DNA of 64,000 nt from Histomonas meleagridis (GCA_020186115.1 WSYJ01000060.1:1426001-1490000); one strand, 5' to 3'; shown: positions 41,864 through 51,053, numbered from the stretch's first letter. The notes: generated by a model not told the origin, from the letters alone. Numbers and translations are program-made.

Positions 41864-41989
41864 ATTTGTTTGTTTTTTGCGATTTTTTTGTTTCATTTTT
41901 ATGTTTTAAATAAATTGAGTAACAATTCTAGGTGTTGTAAGTCGTAATTTGGGTTCCAGAAAGCTTATGTGCTTTTTCGTGAAGTTATC

Positions 41990-42030
41990 TTTAACGGTCA
42001 TCAGGGGCAGCCCCACCTCTAACCGTTAAA
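41990..42030. promoter_or_regulatory. Nested inverted repeat before the 42050 gene
   Basis: TTTAACGGT and ACCGTTAAA form the outer arms; GGGGC and GCCCC form an inner stem around one A. The right arm ends 20 bp before the ATG. The arms hold the same ACCGTT core seen upstream of five or so other genes in the window. Confidence 0.5.
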
Positions 42031-42049
42031 TTTCGATGATCATTTTGAG

Positions 42050-43333
42050 ATGGATAATAGTATCACCCAAGATCAAACAACAACTACAACAAATTATTCA
42101 GAAAAGGAAAGTGAAAATGTTTATCTGGAATCAATTCTTTCGCTCGAACATATAATATTTAATTTAACTGAAGAAAATCTTAATTCATCAATCCAACAAA
42201 CGCTGAAATTATTTGACACAAATTTCCCTCATTCATTTAATATTAAAATTAGTAAATTAATTTATTTGGCTTTTGTATCACGAAAGAACAAAAGTTCTGT
42301 TTATATTAATTATTTGAAATCAATTCAAACAAAAGAAGAAGAAATGGATAAAAGTAATCCCAAAATATTTGATTTTTTCATTGAATACATATGCAATATT
42401 GCATCACAAGAATCAAACTATCTAATTAATAAAATGATTGATCTAAATATACTTCATGAAGATATAATAAAAAATAATATTTCAAAATATTTTGCACAAT
42501 ATAAAACAGAAAAACAAAGTAAACGAAAATATTTTCAACCTTTAGAATCAACTTTTTTAAAAAATTATGAAGAACTTTCAAAAAATGATTGGGAACTTCA
42601 TAAGAAATATGTTAAAGAAGGACATAATCCGAATGAAATTGCGAAAATAATTCGAAATGATGAAATAGAAAAACTTCAAGAAATATCATCACAAGCAAAT
42701 TTTGATTTTAATCAAACAATTGAACCATCACTTTATGAAAGACATTCATTTGTTAATCAAAAAAATGTTACATTAATTGATTATGCAGCATTTTTTTCTT
42801 CAGTAAAATGTTTTAAATATTTACTTATGAATGGTTCTAAAATAGAAAACACAGGTAAATATGCAGTTGCAGGTGGAAATGAAGAAATCATTCATTTATG
42901 TGAACAAAACCACTCATCATTTGAAGGATCATATGAAACTGCAATTGAATTTCATAAAAATGATATCTTTAAATATCTTTATGAGAATAAAACCCAAAAA
43001 ATTGATAGTTTGGAAAAATTAGGAAAGGAATGTGTTTTATATTACAATTCTGAAATTTTATTATTTTTACTTGATAAAGGAATGAAAATAAATAATGATA
43101 TTATTAATGCTTCAGCAAAAATTGGGAATTTGTTTCTGACAAAATATTTCATTGAAGAATATTGTCTTCCAAAAAATATTTTAATTTTTTCCGGACAATC
43201 AGGAAATATCGAATGTTTTGATTATATCTTAAGAAAAGGTGTATTTAATATCAATTCAAAAGATATTTATTTGTTTTATTTGAAATTTATTTTAATAATT
43301 TTGGATTTCAAAATAATATTTGGAAATTATTAA
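42050..43333 (+). CDS. DUF3447/ankyrin protein, first coding block
   Basis: The best-preserved member of the family here. Residues ~25-60 form the N-terminal helix (LEHIIFNLTEENLNSSI), ~180-220 the core NDWELHKKYVKEGHNPNEIA and IRNDEIEKLQEISSQANFDF, then DYAAFFSSVKCFKYLL and degenerate ankyrins to ~405 (GVFNINSKD). From about 43270 the ORF enters an AT-rich intervening piece and stops at 43331-43333. If intervening pieces are removed, the protein would continue through four or so 33-residue ankyrin repeats and end at a TAA at about 43939. The exact gene end depends on splicing. Confidence 0.78.
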   Translation: MDNSITQDQTTTTTNYSEKESENVYLESILSLEHIIFNLTEENLNSSIQQTLKLFDTNFPHSFNIKISKLIYLAFVSRKNKSSVYINYLKSIQTKEEEMDKSNPKIFDFFIEYICNIASQESNYLINKMIDLNILHEDIIKNNISKYFAQYKTEKQSKRKYFQPLESTFLKNYEELSKNDWELHKKYVKEGHNPNEIAKIIRNDEIEKLQEISSQANFDFNQTIEPSLYERHSFVNQKNVTLIDYAAFFSSVKCFKYLLMNGSKIENTGKYAVAGGNEEIIHLCEQNHSSFEGSYETAIEFHKNDIFKYLYENKTQKIDSLEKLGKECVLYYNSEILLFLLDKGMKINNDIINASAKIGNLFLTKYFIEEYCLPKNILIFSGQSGNIECFDYILRKGVFNINSKDIYLFYLKFILIILDFKIIFGNY

Positions 43334-44066
43334 GAATATTTGAAACAGCACTTATTTTAGCATCTTTAAATGGTCATATAGAAATAGTTAAATTACTTCT
43401 TGAACAAGAAGGAATTGATATTAATGCTAAAAATATTTATTTGTTTTATTTAGAATTTGTTTTAATAATTTTATATTTCAAAATAATATTTGAAAATTAT
43501 TTAAATTATTTCAAACAGCACTTATGTATGCATCTGAAAATGGTCATACAGAAATAGTTAAATTACTTCTTGAACAAGAAGGAATTGATATTAATGCTAA
43601 AAATATTTATTTGTTTTATTTAATATTTGTTTTAATAATTTTATATAATAAAATAATATTTGGAAATTATTAAGAATATTTGAAACAGCACTTATTTTAT
43701 CATCTTCAAATGGTCATACAGAAATAGTTAAATTACTTCTTGAACAAGAAGGAATTGATATTAATGCTAAAGATATTTATTTGTTTTATTTTATATTTAT
43801 TTTAATAATTTTGGATTTCAAAATAAATTTTGGAAATAATTTAAAATATTTGAAACAGCACTTATGTATGCATCTGAAGAAGGTCATATAGAAATAGTTA
43901 AATTACTTCTTGAACAAGAAGGAATTGATATTAATGTTTAAGATATGTATATGTTTGATTTGATGTTTTTTTTAATAATTTTGTATTTTAAAATAATATT
44001 TGAAAATGATTTAAATTGTTTAAAACAGCACTTATGTATGAGTTTAGAAATAATCATACAAAAATA
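43262..44066 (+). repeat. 170-bp ankyrin unit array (plus strand)
   Basis: ACAGCACTT at 43345, 43515, 43685, 43855 and 44025, exactly 170 bp apart. Each starts an ankyrin unit (AL-I/M-Y/L-AS..GH.EIVKLLLEQEGIDINAK) of about 33 codons; the following ~71 nt are ATTTGTTTTATTT...AAATATTTGAAA-type spacer, conserved between units as well as between arrays. The fourth unit ends in GTTTAA, and the last is decayed. Confidence 0.92.
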
Positions 44067-44112
44067 GAATTGATTCTCATTAATGAGAAGCTTAAAGAGA
44101 TTTCCAATTTTA

Positions 44113-44139
44113 ACCGTTAATTCATATGGGATCCCATAT
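44113..44139. promoter_or_regulatory. ACCGTT motif and 16-bp palindrome upstream of 44202
   Basis: ACCGTT at 44113-44118 and the perfect palindrome ATATGGGATCCCATAT at 44124-44139, 63-89 bp before the ATG. Confidence 0.4.
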
Positions 44140-44201
44140 CACAAGTAACTTTTTAAATGAGTCGATAGCGGCAGTTTTATTGGTGCCCCGATTCCATTTT
44201 C

Positions 44202-44906
44202 ATGGAAATTACCCTTTCAAAGGGCAAATTATCAATCCAAAAAATGGGTTCTGAAGCGAGCCAATCAGAAAGTGAAGGTGGTTTAGATTCAGATGAAGCC
44301 AATGAAAACTCGAAAACAAAAGGCAACAAAAAAACAAATTTCATCGAAGAAAATTCGTCCATGTTAAAAAATGGTGACTTTTCACCATTATCATCAATGG
44401 CTGACATCCCAGACATTGACCTAGATGGCAATGTTGCTTTTACAGAGTCGAGAGAAATTCAAGAGAAAATCAAAGATGAATATTCCAAAGAATTACAATT
44501 TTATTATAGTTCAATAAATTCTAGAGCAACAGAAATCCAACAAGCCATCACAGCAGGCGGTATAATTGATAGAGTGACACTTGAAATTATTCGTGAAATA
44601 TATGCAAAAACCAAAAGAACACAAGAAAAAATGAACATGATAGATAAAAACATTAACCCAAGAGAACTTGAGATTATCAAAAACAAGCAAAATGCGCCTC
44701 TCAAAATAATCAAAGATATCAAACATAAGACAATCAACAAAATGGGACAAATGAATGTCAAAGCTGAATCAATTGAAGACGAGCTTCGCATTGTTCAGAT
44801 GGAGTATGAAAAAGTTAAACGATCCCTTGAAAGCAAACGAGAAGAATATAAACAAATGAAAGAAGAGTACAAGCAACTCAAAAGAGATATCGCAATGAAT
44901 GAATAA
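44202..44906 (+). CDS. Unknown protein with C-terminal coiled coil
   Basis: The first ~80 residues are acidic and Ser-rich (SQSESEGGLDSDEANENS), probably disordered. From ~90 to the end it is helical and highly charged, with a heptad-like run (ESIEDELRIVQMEYEKVKRS, SKREEYKQMKEEYKQLKRDI) that should form a coiled coil. A second Met at 44244 (MGSEAS) could also be the start, which would allow N-myristoylation (MGSEAS). No family recognised. Stop is TAAA. Confidence 0.7.
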   Translation: MEITLSKGKLSIQKMGSEASQSESEGGLDSDEANENSKTKGNKKTNFIEENSSMLKNGDFSPLSSMADIPDIDLDGNVAFTESREIQEKIKDEYSKELQFYYSSINSRATEIQQAITAGGIIDRVTLEIIREIYAKTKRTQEKMNMIDKNINPRELEIIKNKQNAPLKIIKDIKHKTINKMGQMNVKAESIEDELRIVQMEYEKVKRSLESKREEYKQMKEEYKQLKRDIAMNE

Positions 44907-45605
44907 AACTGTTTTTTCACGATATTTATTAAGCGAATTATATTTAATGCTATTCATTATGTTTAATATATAACTTAATTCTGTTAGAAATGTAAATTTA
45001 ATCTGTTCAATTACAGAATTCATAGAAGTTCATTGCCATACCTTATTATCATCATACAAATGCATCAATTGCATGCCAGATATTTCATTTAATCAAGAAA
45101 AGGTGTTAAATTAATATTCCAACTAAACAGTTTCTTATAAAACTTTCGTCCATTTGTTGTCTTTGGTTGGATCAGGTTCATCACAACTTCGGAAATGGGA
45201 AAATAACAATAATTTATGCGATTTTCTCAAATATTTATTTTTTTTTAACATTTTTTCAAGCACATGGTAATAAATATAAAATTATAATGATTTATACATG
45301 ATTTTATTTGTTTTTAATAACATATTAAATTTTTTTCTTGAAGAAACATGGCTCAAAAAAATGGAAAGCACGATATGATTCAATTATTTACTTTTACAGT
45401 TGTATATAATCATTTCCTTTTTCAAGCTATAATAAAATTATAATATCATGATTATCATGAATAACTTTTATATAAAATTTCATATGGAAATTATTTATTA
45501 TCTTTTATTTTGGATCATTTTGATATATTTAAAAATTAATTCAAGTACTATTGTGCTTCGGGGATACTTGTTTTAAACATAAAATCGTTTCATACATTCT
45601 AAACT
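44907..45605. other. Intergenic with dispersed repeat copy C
   Basis: AT-rich; the repeat copy is at 45468-45575. Nothing else seen. Confidence 0.5.
45468..45575 (-). repeat. Dispersed repeat, copy C (diverged)
   Basis: Shares the GGGGATACTTG block and CAAGTACTATTGTGCTTC hairpin remnant with copies at 3921-4036 and 33238-33362, and the CATATGAAATTTTATAT end. Stops interrupt its minus-strand reading frame. Confidence 0.6.
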
Positions 45606-45881
45606 TTATTTATTAGCTTTTGCTCTTTTTGCTTTCTCTCTCTTTATCCAAGCGCCATCATCTTCCTTTGCGCCTACGACTCTTATATCCAAATGTGGCA
45701 TTTCATTAAATCCGAATGATTTTGCTACTCCTTCGATGTTACATATAATTTGGGTGTAAATTATAATTTTGCTACTGTTGATGATAAATATATTGTTATG
45801 GTTGAAGTTTCTGATTTTCTCCTTGTTGTTAAATTTGTTTAACATAAAAACGAAGTACTGCACAAACAAATTCAAAAGCAT
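45606..45881 (-). pseudogene. Fragment with a basic C-terminus
   Basis: An ORF of 91 codons. Only the last ~45 residues look coding (GVAKSFGFNEMPHLDIRVVG, then KREKAKRAKANK before the stop); the first half is AT-rich noise. It may be the 3' end of a lost gene or a small real gene with an unseen exon. No family recognised. Confidence 0.3.
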
Positions 45882-45950
45882 AAAAGAACATAAAAACAGA
45901 AATTATATTTCAATTAGTTACAAAACAAATTATCAATTCGTAATAATTTT

Positions 45951-48152
45951 TTAAAGTTCAATTTTGCAAAAACGCGTCAATTCCTCGTTTGGCATTGCAG
46001 ACTGAAATATGCTTTTACACGATGCCATCATTTGTGAAGTTGGGTAAGAGAACATTCCACCGAACACTTGTGCGCAAGCGAAGTCATTAATGAATACGTA
46101 GTTCGACAACATTCCGTAAGGATTCGAGTACAAGAAGCACGTGATGAATATTGGCGTATATTCATCAGCGCCCAATTCCATTGACGGCGGACAATTTGTT
46201 GAGAAGTATTTGTACACCATATCGAACGCGTTTTTTAGGAGCGAAATCTTTCGAATCGGGTTAATTTCCATGAACGCTAAAATGATATTTTCCCAAATTT
46301 CGAATTCGTCTCGAAGTTTTTCGACGAGTTCTCTAAGAATAACTTTCTTTGGCTTTTTGTTTACGTCATAAGGTTCAGTAGGTAAAGGGAATTGTTCTTG
46401 TACGAACGGCGTTGCCATTGTTGATATTATACTTGAAAGTTGATTATCATATTCACTTAATTCGGAATGAGTTTCTTGGAAATATTGGAAGTTAAATGAA
46501 GAAGTTAATATACTATAACATATTTCAGGATATGTTTTTGTGATTAAATATTTCGGTAATTCATTCTTACCTTTGATTATAATTTGTTGATAATCATCTA
46601 AAAATAACTTCGGATCATTCATATATTGTATAGTACGTTGTTCATTATTTATGTTATTATTCGACTTAAATAATTCGGTGTAAATTAAATAATGTAATAA
46701 TACATTAAAGACACGAATTCGTGTGTCGGATGTAAGTTGTCCAATAGATAATATCGATGTAGTAATGGATGTATATGCACTTAACGCGCGGATCTCTTTC
46801 TTACGCTCTAAGACAACTTTACTTAATGTTCGGATTAAGTTCGCTTCATTATCAAAGCCACATAACATGTTTAACATGTTGGCTTCTTCTTGTCGTGATA
46901 ATAATGTCTCCGGTGGCCCCATTTGTACTAAATATGCATTAACAAATCCTTCTGTTGTTAACCCTAATGGAGTCTCGGAGAAATATGGAATTGAATCAGA
47001 CTTCTTTAAGAGATGTCGTAATGATACTTCTGGTTTAAAGTTACTTTTAACCATTGTAACTTCTTTTAAGTTATGAATACTATCTTCGACAATTAAGTTT
47101 TTAGGCTTTGTTGCATATGGAATATATTGAAGATTATCTATTGTTCGAAATGATTTAGATAAAAAGGTATATTCAATGGATGAAATAACATGTGAACTAA
47201 ATAATGCAGGTGCATTATTACGATCTTTTGTTGAGATAAACTTAAAATGTGGACTTTTACTTTGTATTGTAATATCAACTAAATCATTAATAATACTATG
47301 TGGTTCACCAGGTGTTAAAATATCACGAATCGCTTGAATAAGATGTGTTGAAGGTGATTGGAAAAAATCAACAAGACAAGAAATTTGAATTAATGATACA
47401 TTACCTTTCGGTGGTGATGTAGCTTCAGCAAAGAAACCATTAAAAAGTACATCAGCAGGCTTAATGTCATGACGACGGATTTTTAAGAGTTTAATTATAT
47501 ATGGTGGTATTATGTTAGTATTGGATTTCCATCGTTGCTTAATACTAGCACCAATAGATGTTAAATTATAGTTTTGTGTGCCTCTCTGTGGTGTCATGAC
47601 AGAAAGTGCTGGAATAAAAACTTTGCTGATAAACCTTAGAAAAAGTGGAGAATAAAATGCCATTCGCGAAAAACTGTAATATTTTTGTGGGTCTTCAATG
47701 GTTTTAATTGTTTTAATAAAAGAAGCATTCCCAAATTTGGTTGTAAAGAAATAAAAATAAGATGGAAGTGGACCAAATGTAAAAAAGTCGATTTGTGCTT
47801 GATCAGTACATTTTTCATAATTTTTGACAAGTTTCTCGAGTGCTGGACAATCGTATGAATAAGGAACGATTTTTTTATCCCCTAAAAATGATTGATAGAA
47901 TAGTGGAAATTTTTTTTCATTAGAATTATATAGGCTATGAAAGAGATAGACAACTACATAATGATGTTTTTGACTGTTGAGTTTTTTGAGAAATTTCTTT
48001 TCAAGAAAATGATACTCTTTTGTTCTATAACTTATTTCAACTTCATTAATCCCAAGTTCGTTACGAAGTGCGTTTTGAGCCTCTCGAAATTTGTCTATAA
48101 GTTCTTTGGATATGTCACCGCCTGATAGAGCAAAGCTCGAAACAACTTTCAT
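45951..48152 (-). CDS. VPS9-domain protein, likely Rab5-type GEF
   Basis: The C-terminal ~110 residues fit a VPS9 domain: a helical pair (LRELVEKLRDEFEIWENIIL), then GADEYTPIFITCFLYSNP with the conserved GAD(E)..P signature, and a NDFACAQVFGGMFSYPTSQM end. VPS9 domains activate Rab5-family GTPases on early endosomes. The first ~500 residues are helical and have no domain I can name. 733 aa, ATG at 48152; stop is TAAA. The mix of Rab, PX and ESCRT genes nearby is typical of trichomonads and need not be a cluster. Confidence 0.75.
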   Translation of the reverse strand: MKVVSSFALSGGDISKELIDKFREAQNALRNELGINEVEISYRTKEYHFLEKKFLKKLNSQKHHYVVVYLFHSLYNSNEKKFPLFYQSFLGDKKIVPYSYDCPALEKLVKNYEKCTDQAQIDFFTFGPLPSYFYFFTTKFGNASFIKTIKTIEDPQKYYSFSRMAFYSPLFLRFISKVFIPALSVMTPQRGTQNYNLTSIGASIKQRWKSNTNIIPPYIIKLLKIRRHDIKPADVLFNGFFAEATSPPKGNVSLIQISCLVDFFQSPSTHLIQAIRDILTPGEPHSIINDLVDITIQSKSPHFKFISTKDRNNAPALFSSHVISSIEYTFLSKSFRTIDNLQYIPYATKPKNLIVEDSIHNLKEVTMVKSNFKPEVSLRHLLKKSDSIPYFSETPLGLTTEGFVNAYLVQMGPPETLLSRQEEANMLNMLCGFDNEANLIRTLSKVVLERKKEIRALSAYTSITTSILSIGQLTSDTRIRVFNVLLHYLIYTELFKSNNNINNEQRTIQYMNDPKLFLDDYQQIIIKGKNELPKYLITKTYPEICYSILTSSFNFQYFQETHSELSEYDNQLSSIISTMATPFVQEQFPLPTEPYDVNKKPKKVILRELVEKLRDEFEIWENIILAFMEINPIRKISLLKNAFDMVYKYFSTNCPPSMELGADEYTPIFITCFLYSNPYGMLSNYVFINDFACAQVFGGMFSYPTSQMMASCKSIFQSAMPNEELTRFCKIEL

Positions 48153-48526
48153 ACAGTCCTGTACCCTGTTTTTTTAACAGTACTGAAAGGGCAATTTTTC
48201 CACTGTTGTAACCTTCTATCCTTTCAATATTGAGTATCCATTAAAATATTTGGTTATTTGATTATTTTACACAACTTTTTGAAAAGAAACTTTGAGTCAA
48301 TCCGACTAATCTGATCCAAGCTCTATAAATTTTCTTGATTTTCATTTAAAAAAAAGATTTAAATTCCAACAAAATGTGGAATTATAGTCATGTTAAAATA
48401 TCTTTGATGTTAGTTCAAGTGATTTGTAAAAATTAGATGCTTATATTAAGACATATATATTTTTTTAATTCAAAGAAACTTCTAGTAAAAAACACACATG
48501 TGTCATGGCCAAAATAATCGATAGTC
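48153..48526. other. Intergenic before the integrase transposon
   Basis: AT-rich; no ORF. A 68-codon ORF (48505-48711) runs across the transposon end and is not a gene. Confidence 0.5.
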
Positions 48527-48541
48527 TGTGTGAATCATGTT
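48527..48541 (+). repeat. Target-site duplication, left copy
   Basis: TGTGTGAATCATGTT, identical to 50148-50162. Confidence 0.85.
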
Positions 48542-48707
48542 TGTTGCAAGAGAAAAAGCGCCTGACTTCACTTCCTCCACTTTTTGATGGAACTCATAGA
48601 ATTGTTTGTATGAGAGAATTCAAAAGCATATTCTGTCACTTTCTTGTTGTTTATATGAGGGGGTGCCCCATTGTATCGTTTTCACTTTTTCAATGGTTTA
48701 TTTCTCA

Positions 48708-49619
48708 ATGAAGAAGAACTCAAGTAACGACGATTCGAAAAATGGCATCGATATACAAGCATCCCGTCAAGCAATTCATGACAATGGAGTCGAAGATACA
48801 AGGAAAATATTCCATATCAGTCGAGAGAGAATCCATGCAATTTGCAAACTCGAGGGGATAGCAATTCCTAGCCGAGGGAGACCGTCAAAGGAAATCAAAG
48901 AAGAGGAAGTTAATTTTTGCCTCGACTACAGAGACAAATACCATGTTGGCTATCAACGAACTGCTGAGTCTGCTAAGCGACATAACATTGCAACTACTGA
49001 GTGGTCAGTTAGGAAGATATTTACTGAGCAGAAATCGCTTTGTTACAAGAAACCTGAAAAGCTCCCCAAAGAACATCTCCGTTTTTTCGTTGCAAAATAT
49101 GCTAATCAGTTATGGCATGCAGATATTCACTATGTTACCATTGAAAAAAAACAATTTCATCTCCTTGATTTCATTGATGATCGTTCTCGCTTCCTGATCT
49201 ATTATTAAGTCCTATCAAGTAAGACTTCTGAAGCTTGTGCCACGTCGCTTATTAAAGCTCTAGGTTCTGTTGTACATCGACCTAAAATGCTGACTATTGA
49301 TAATGGGGGAGAATTTACCGGCAATCCATTTCAATTTATACTCCAGCTTTATGGTATTGAAGATTACCGTACTCACTTCTATACTCCAGATAAGAATGGT
49401 AAGATAGAACGTTTTTGGTTGACGATTGAACGTGCCAAAGGACCAAATGTTGCATGAAGCATTCCTAAGATTAATAACATAATTCATGAATATAATTATT
49501 TTTGGACGCATCGAAGTTTGAGAAAACTCACACACCAATCCTTAACACCCTATGAAGCATGGCGCACAATGGATAGGTATACAGGTCAAACTGATGCTTG
49601 CATTGAGATGATTAAATAA
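48708..49619 (+). pseudogene. Integrase (rve) transposase with two nonsense codons
   Basis: Starts at ATG 48708 (TCAATG). An N-terminal helix-turn-helix (RKIFHISRERIHAICKLEGI) and a DNA-binding stretch (GYQRTAESAKRHNIATTEWS) come first. The integrase core has WHADIH (first Asp), LTIDNGGEF (second Asp) and NGKIERFW (Glu), 35 residues between the second Asp and Glu, so D,D35E. In-frame stops TAA at 49206 (after LIYY) and TGA at about 49455 (after GPNVA) interrupt it; the frame is otherwise open to TAA 49617-49619 with a recognisable C-terminus (TPYEAW). No frameshift is present. Inactive unless the stops are read through. Confidence 0.85.
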
Positions 49620-49795
49620 TTCCATTTCATTTGATTTTTATTATTTTTTATGTTTACTCATATTATATAAGCCTAGTACTGATACGAACAACGATTGCTT
49701 AATTTTCATGTGTTTAATCGAACTGGATGCATCCAGCTAGCTTGTGCTACTATATATTAATATATTATTATTTTTTTCTTCTATTATCGATATAT

Positions 49796-49839
49796 GCCGA
49801 TACCACTTTTGTATAAAACATTCAAAAGGTGGTATCGGC
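49796..49839. repeat. Hairpin 1 in integrase transposon
   Basis: GCCGATACCACTTTTG and its complement CAAAAGGTGGTATCGGC (one extra base) around an 11-nt loop. Confidence 0.75.
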
Positions 49840-49966
49840 ATGTTTTGTAAACCATTCAATTTTTAAATTTCAATGCACACATATAATATTTTCGCTTAGT
49901 ATCATTAAAAAGTTGCAATCACAAGCAGGATTAATCCTATTAATAGTCGTTCACAGGCACGGACGG

Positions 49967-50008
49967 GCCGATACCACTTTTTGAGGGCACTCAAAAAGTG
50001 GTATCGGC
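49967..50008. repeat. Hairpin 2 in integrase transposon
   Basis: GCCGATACCACTTTTTGAG and its perfect complement, 19-bp stem, 4-nt loop. The CCACTTTTTGA core also lies in both terminal inverted repeats. Confidence 0.85.
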
Positions 50009-50147
50009 GATCATTTGGGGGCCCCCTGTCGTAAATGCAATTCAAAAAGTTCGTATGATATTTTTTTCTATTAACAAATAGAATTTATTCTATGAGTTCA
50101 TTCAAAAAGTGGAGAAAGTGAAGTCAGGCGCTTTTTCTCTTACCACA

Positions 50148-50162
50148 TGTGTGAATCATGTT
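50148..50162 (+). repeat. Target-site duplication, right copy
   Basis: TGTGTGAATCATGTT, identical to 48527-48541. Confidence 0.85.
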
Positions 50163-50231
50163 AAACGAACAAAATATAATGTCTTGAATGAATTGGCTAG
50201 CTTTGTTTGGTTGATTAGTCAATAAAAAATT

Positions 50232-51053
50232 TTGGATAACAAAAATCTAACATTTTCCATTGAAGTTTTAGGATCAGGAACTAGTAATGGAGTTCCTTAC
50301 CTAAGCTGTAAATGTGAAACATGTAGTTCGAAAGATCCCCACGATAAACGATATCGGCAAGCAGCTTTTCTCAGATTTTCAAATGGGATCAATATTTTAC
50401 TTGACTGTGGAACAGATATTCGTACACAATTAATAAGGTCAAAAATTAACTCCATAGATTATGTGTTTATAACTCATGATCATGCTGATCATGTTCATGG
50501 CATTTATGACCTCCATCTTCTTGCAAAGGAAAAGGAAATACCAATTTACATGGAAAGTCATACTCTTACAAAAGTTTTAGAAACATATCGTTTCTTATTT
50601 AATAATCAATTGAAATCTGTTCGAAAATCATCTAAAATTTCTTTAAACATTCTTAAGGATATTACCAAAATCGGTTCGATTAATGTCGTTAAAATTCCTT
50701 TATTCCATGGTATCCTCCCAATCTGTGGATATCGAATTGGAAAACTTGCATATCTGACAGACGTCAAAAGAATACCACCAGAGTCGTACCCTCTTTTAGA
50801 AGGAATAGATTATCTTTTCATTGATGCCCTTAATCCTACGAAACATGAAACACATTTCACATATGGCGAAGCGATTGATGAAATAGAAAAAATTAAACCA
50901 AAATTTGCATGGTTCATTCACATTGCACACGAGCGTACGTATGCAAAAATAGAAGATTATATTCGAGAACAATATAAAATTAGACCAAATCTTGAGGGAA
51001 TTGAGATACACTGCGCATATGATGGACTGATTGTGGAGAATATTCCTGTTTGA
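50232..51053 (+). CDS. PhnP-like metallo-beta-lactamase-fold hydrolase, start codon not found
   Basis: The protein follows the PhnP/cyclic-phosphodiesterase group of the MBL fold: LGSGTSNGVP, a CKCETC cysteine pair and DP-D-R (~25-40), the metal motif THDHADH (~78), YLTDV (~173), and late FIHIAHE. Length 273 aa is normal. Homologues start a few residues before LGSGTS, but no ATG is in frame between the upstream stop at 50223 and residue 105; the first codon is TTG. Either the start has mutated, or a tiny upstream exon was lost or separated. The integrase transposon ends 70 bp upstream. Confidence 0.82.
   Translation: MDNKNLTFSIEVLGSGTSNGVPYLSCKCETCSSKDPHDKRYRQAAFLRFSNGINILLDCGTDIRTQLIRSKINSIDYVFITHDHADHVHGIYDLHLLAKEKEIPIYMESHTLTKVLETYRFLFNNQLKSVRKSSKISLNILKDITKIGSINVVKIPLFHGILPICGYRIGKLAYLTDVKRIPPESYPLLEGIDYLFIDALNPTKHETHFTYGEAIDEIEKIKPKFAWFIHIAHERTYAKIEDYIREQYKIRPNLEGIEIHCAYDGLIVENIPV

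Larger units (their letters stand above)
48542..50147 (+). mobile_element. Integrase-type (D,D35E) DNA transposon with a 15-bp target duplication
   Basis: A 1606-bp element. Left end TGTTGCAAGAGAAAAAGCGC and the RC of the right end TGTGGTAAGAGAAAAAGCGC share a ~60-bp terminal inverted repeat with few changes. TGTGTGAATCATGTT occurs immediately outside each end (48527-48541 and 50148-50162). It has one transposase gene with two stop codons and a ~530-bp 3' non-coding part with two hairpins. It looks like an IS3-type eukaryotic element; the exact superfamily is not certain. Confidence 0.88.

Noticed and set aside
43273-43348. Plain GT-AG intron (GTTTTATTT...ACAG, 76 nt) in the ankyrin spacer
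   Set aside because: It leaves a 94-nt exon, which shifts frame at every unit, so it cannot explain the arrays.
48505-48711. 68-codon ORF starting near the integrase transposon
   Set aside because: It runs across the target duplication and the left TIR and matches nothing.
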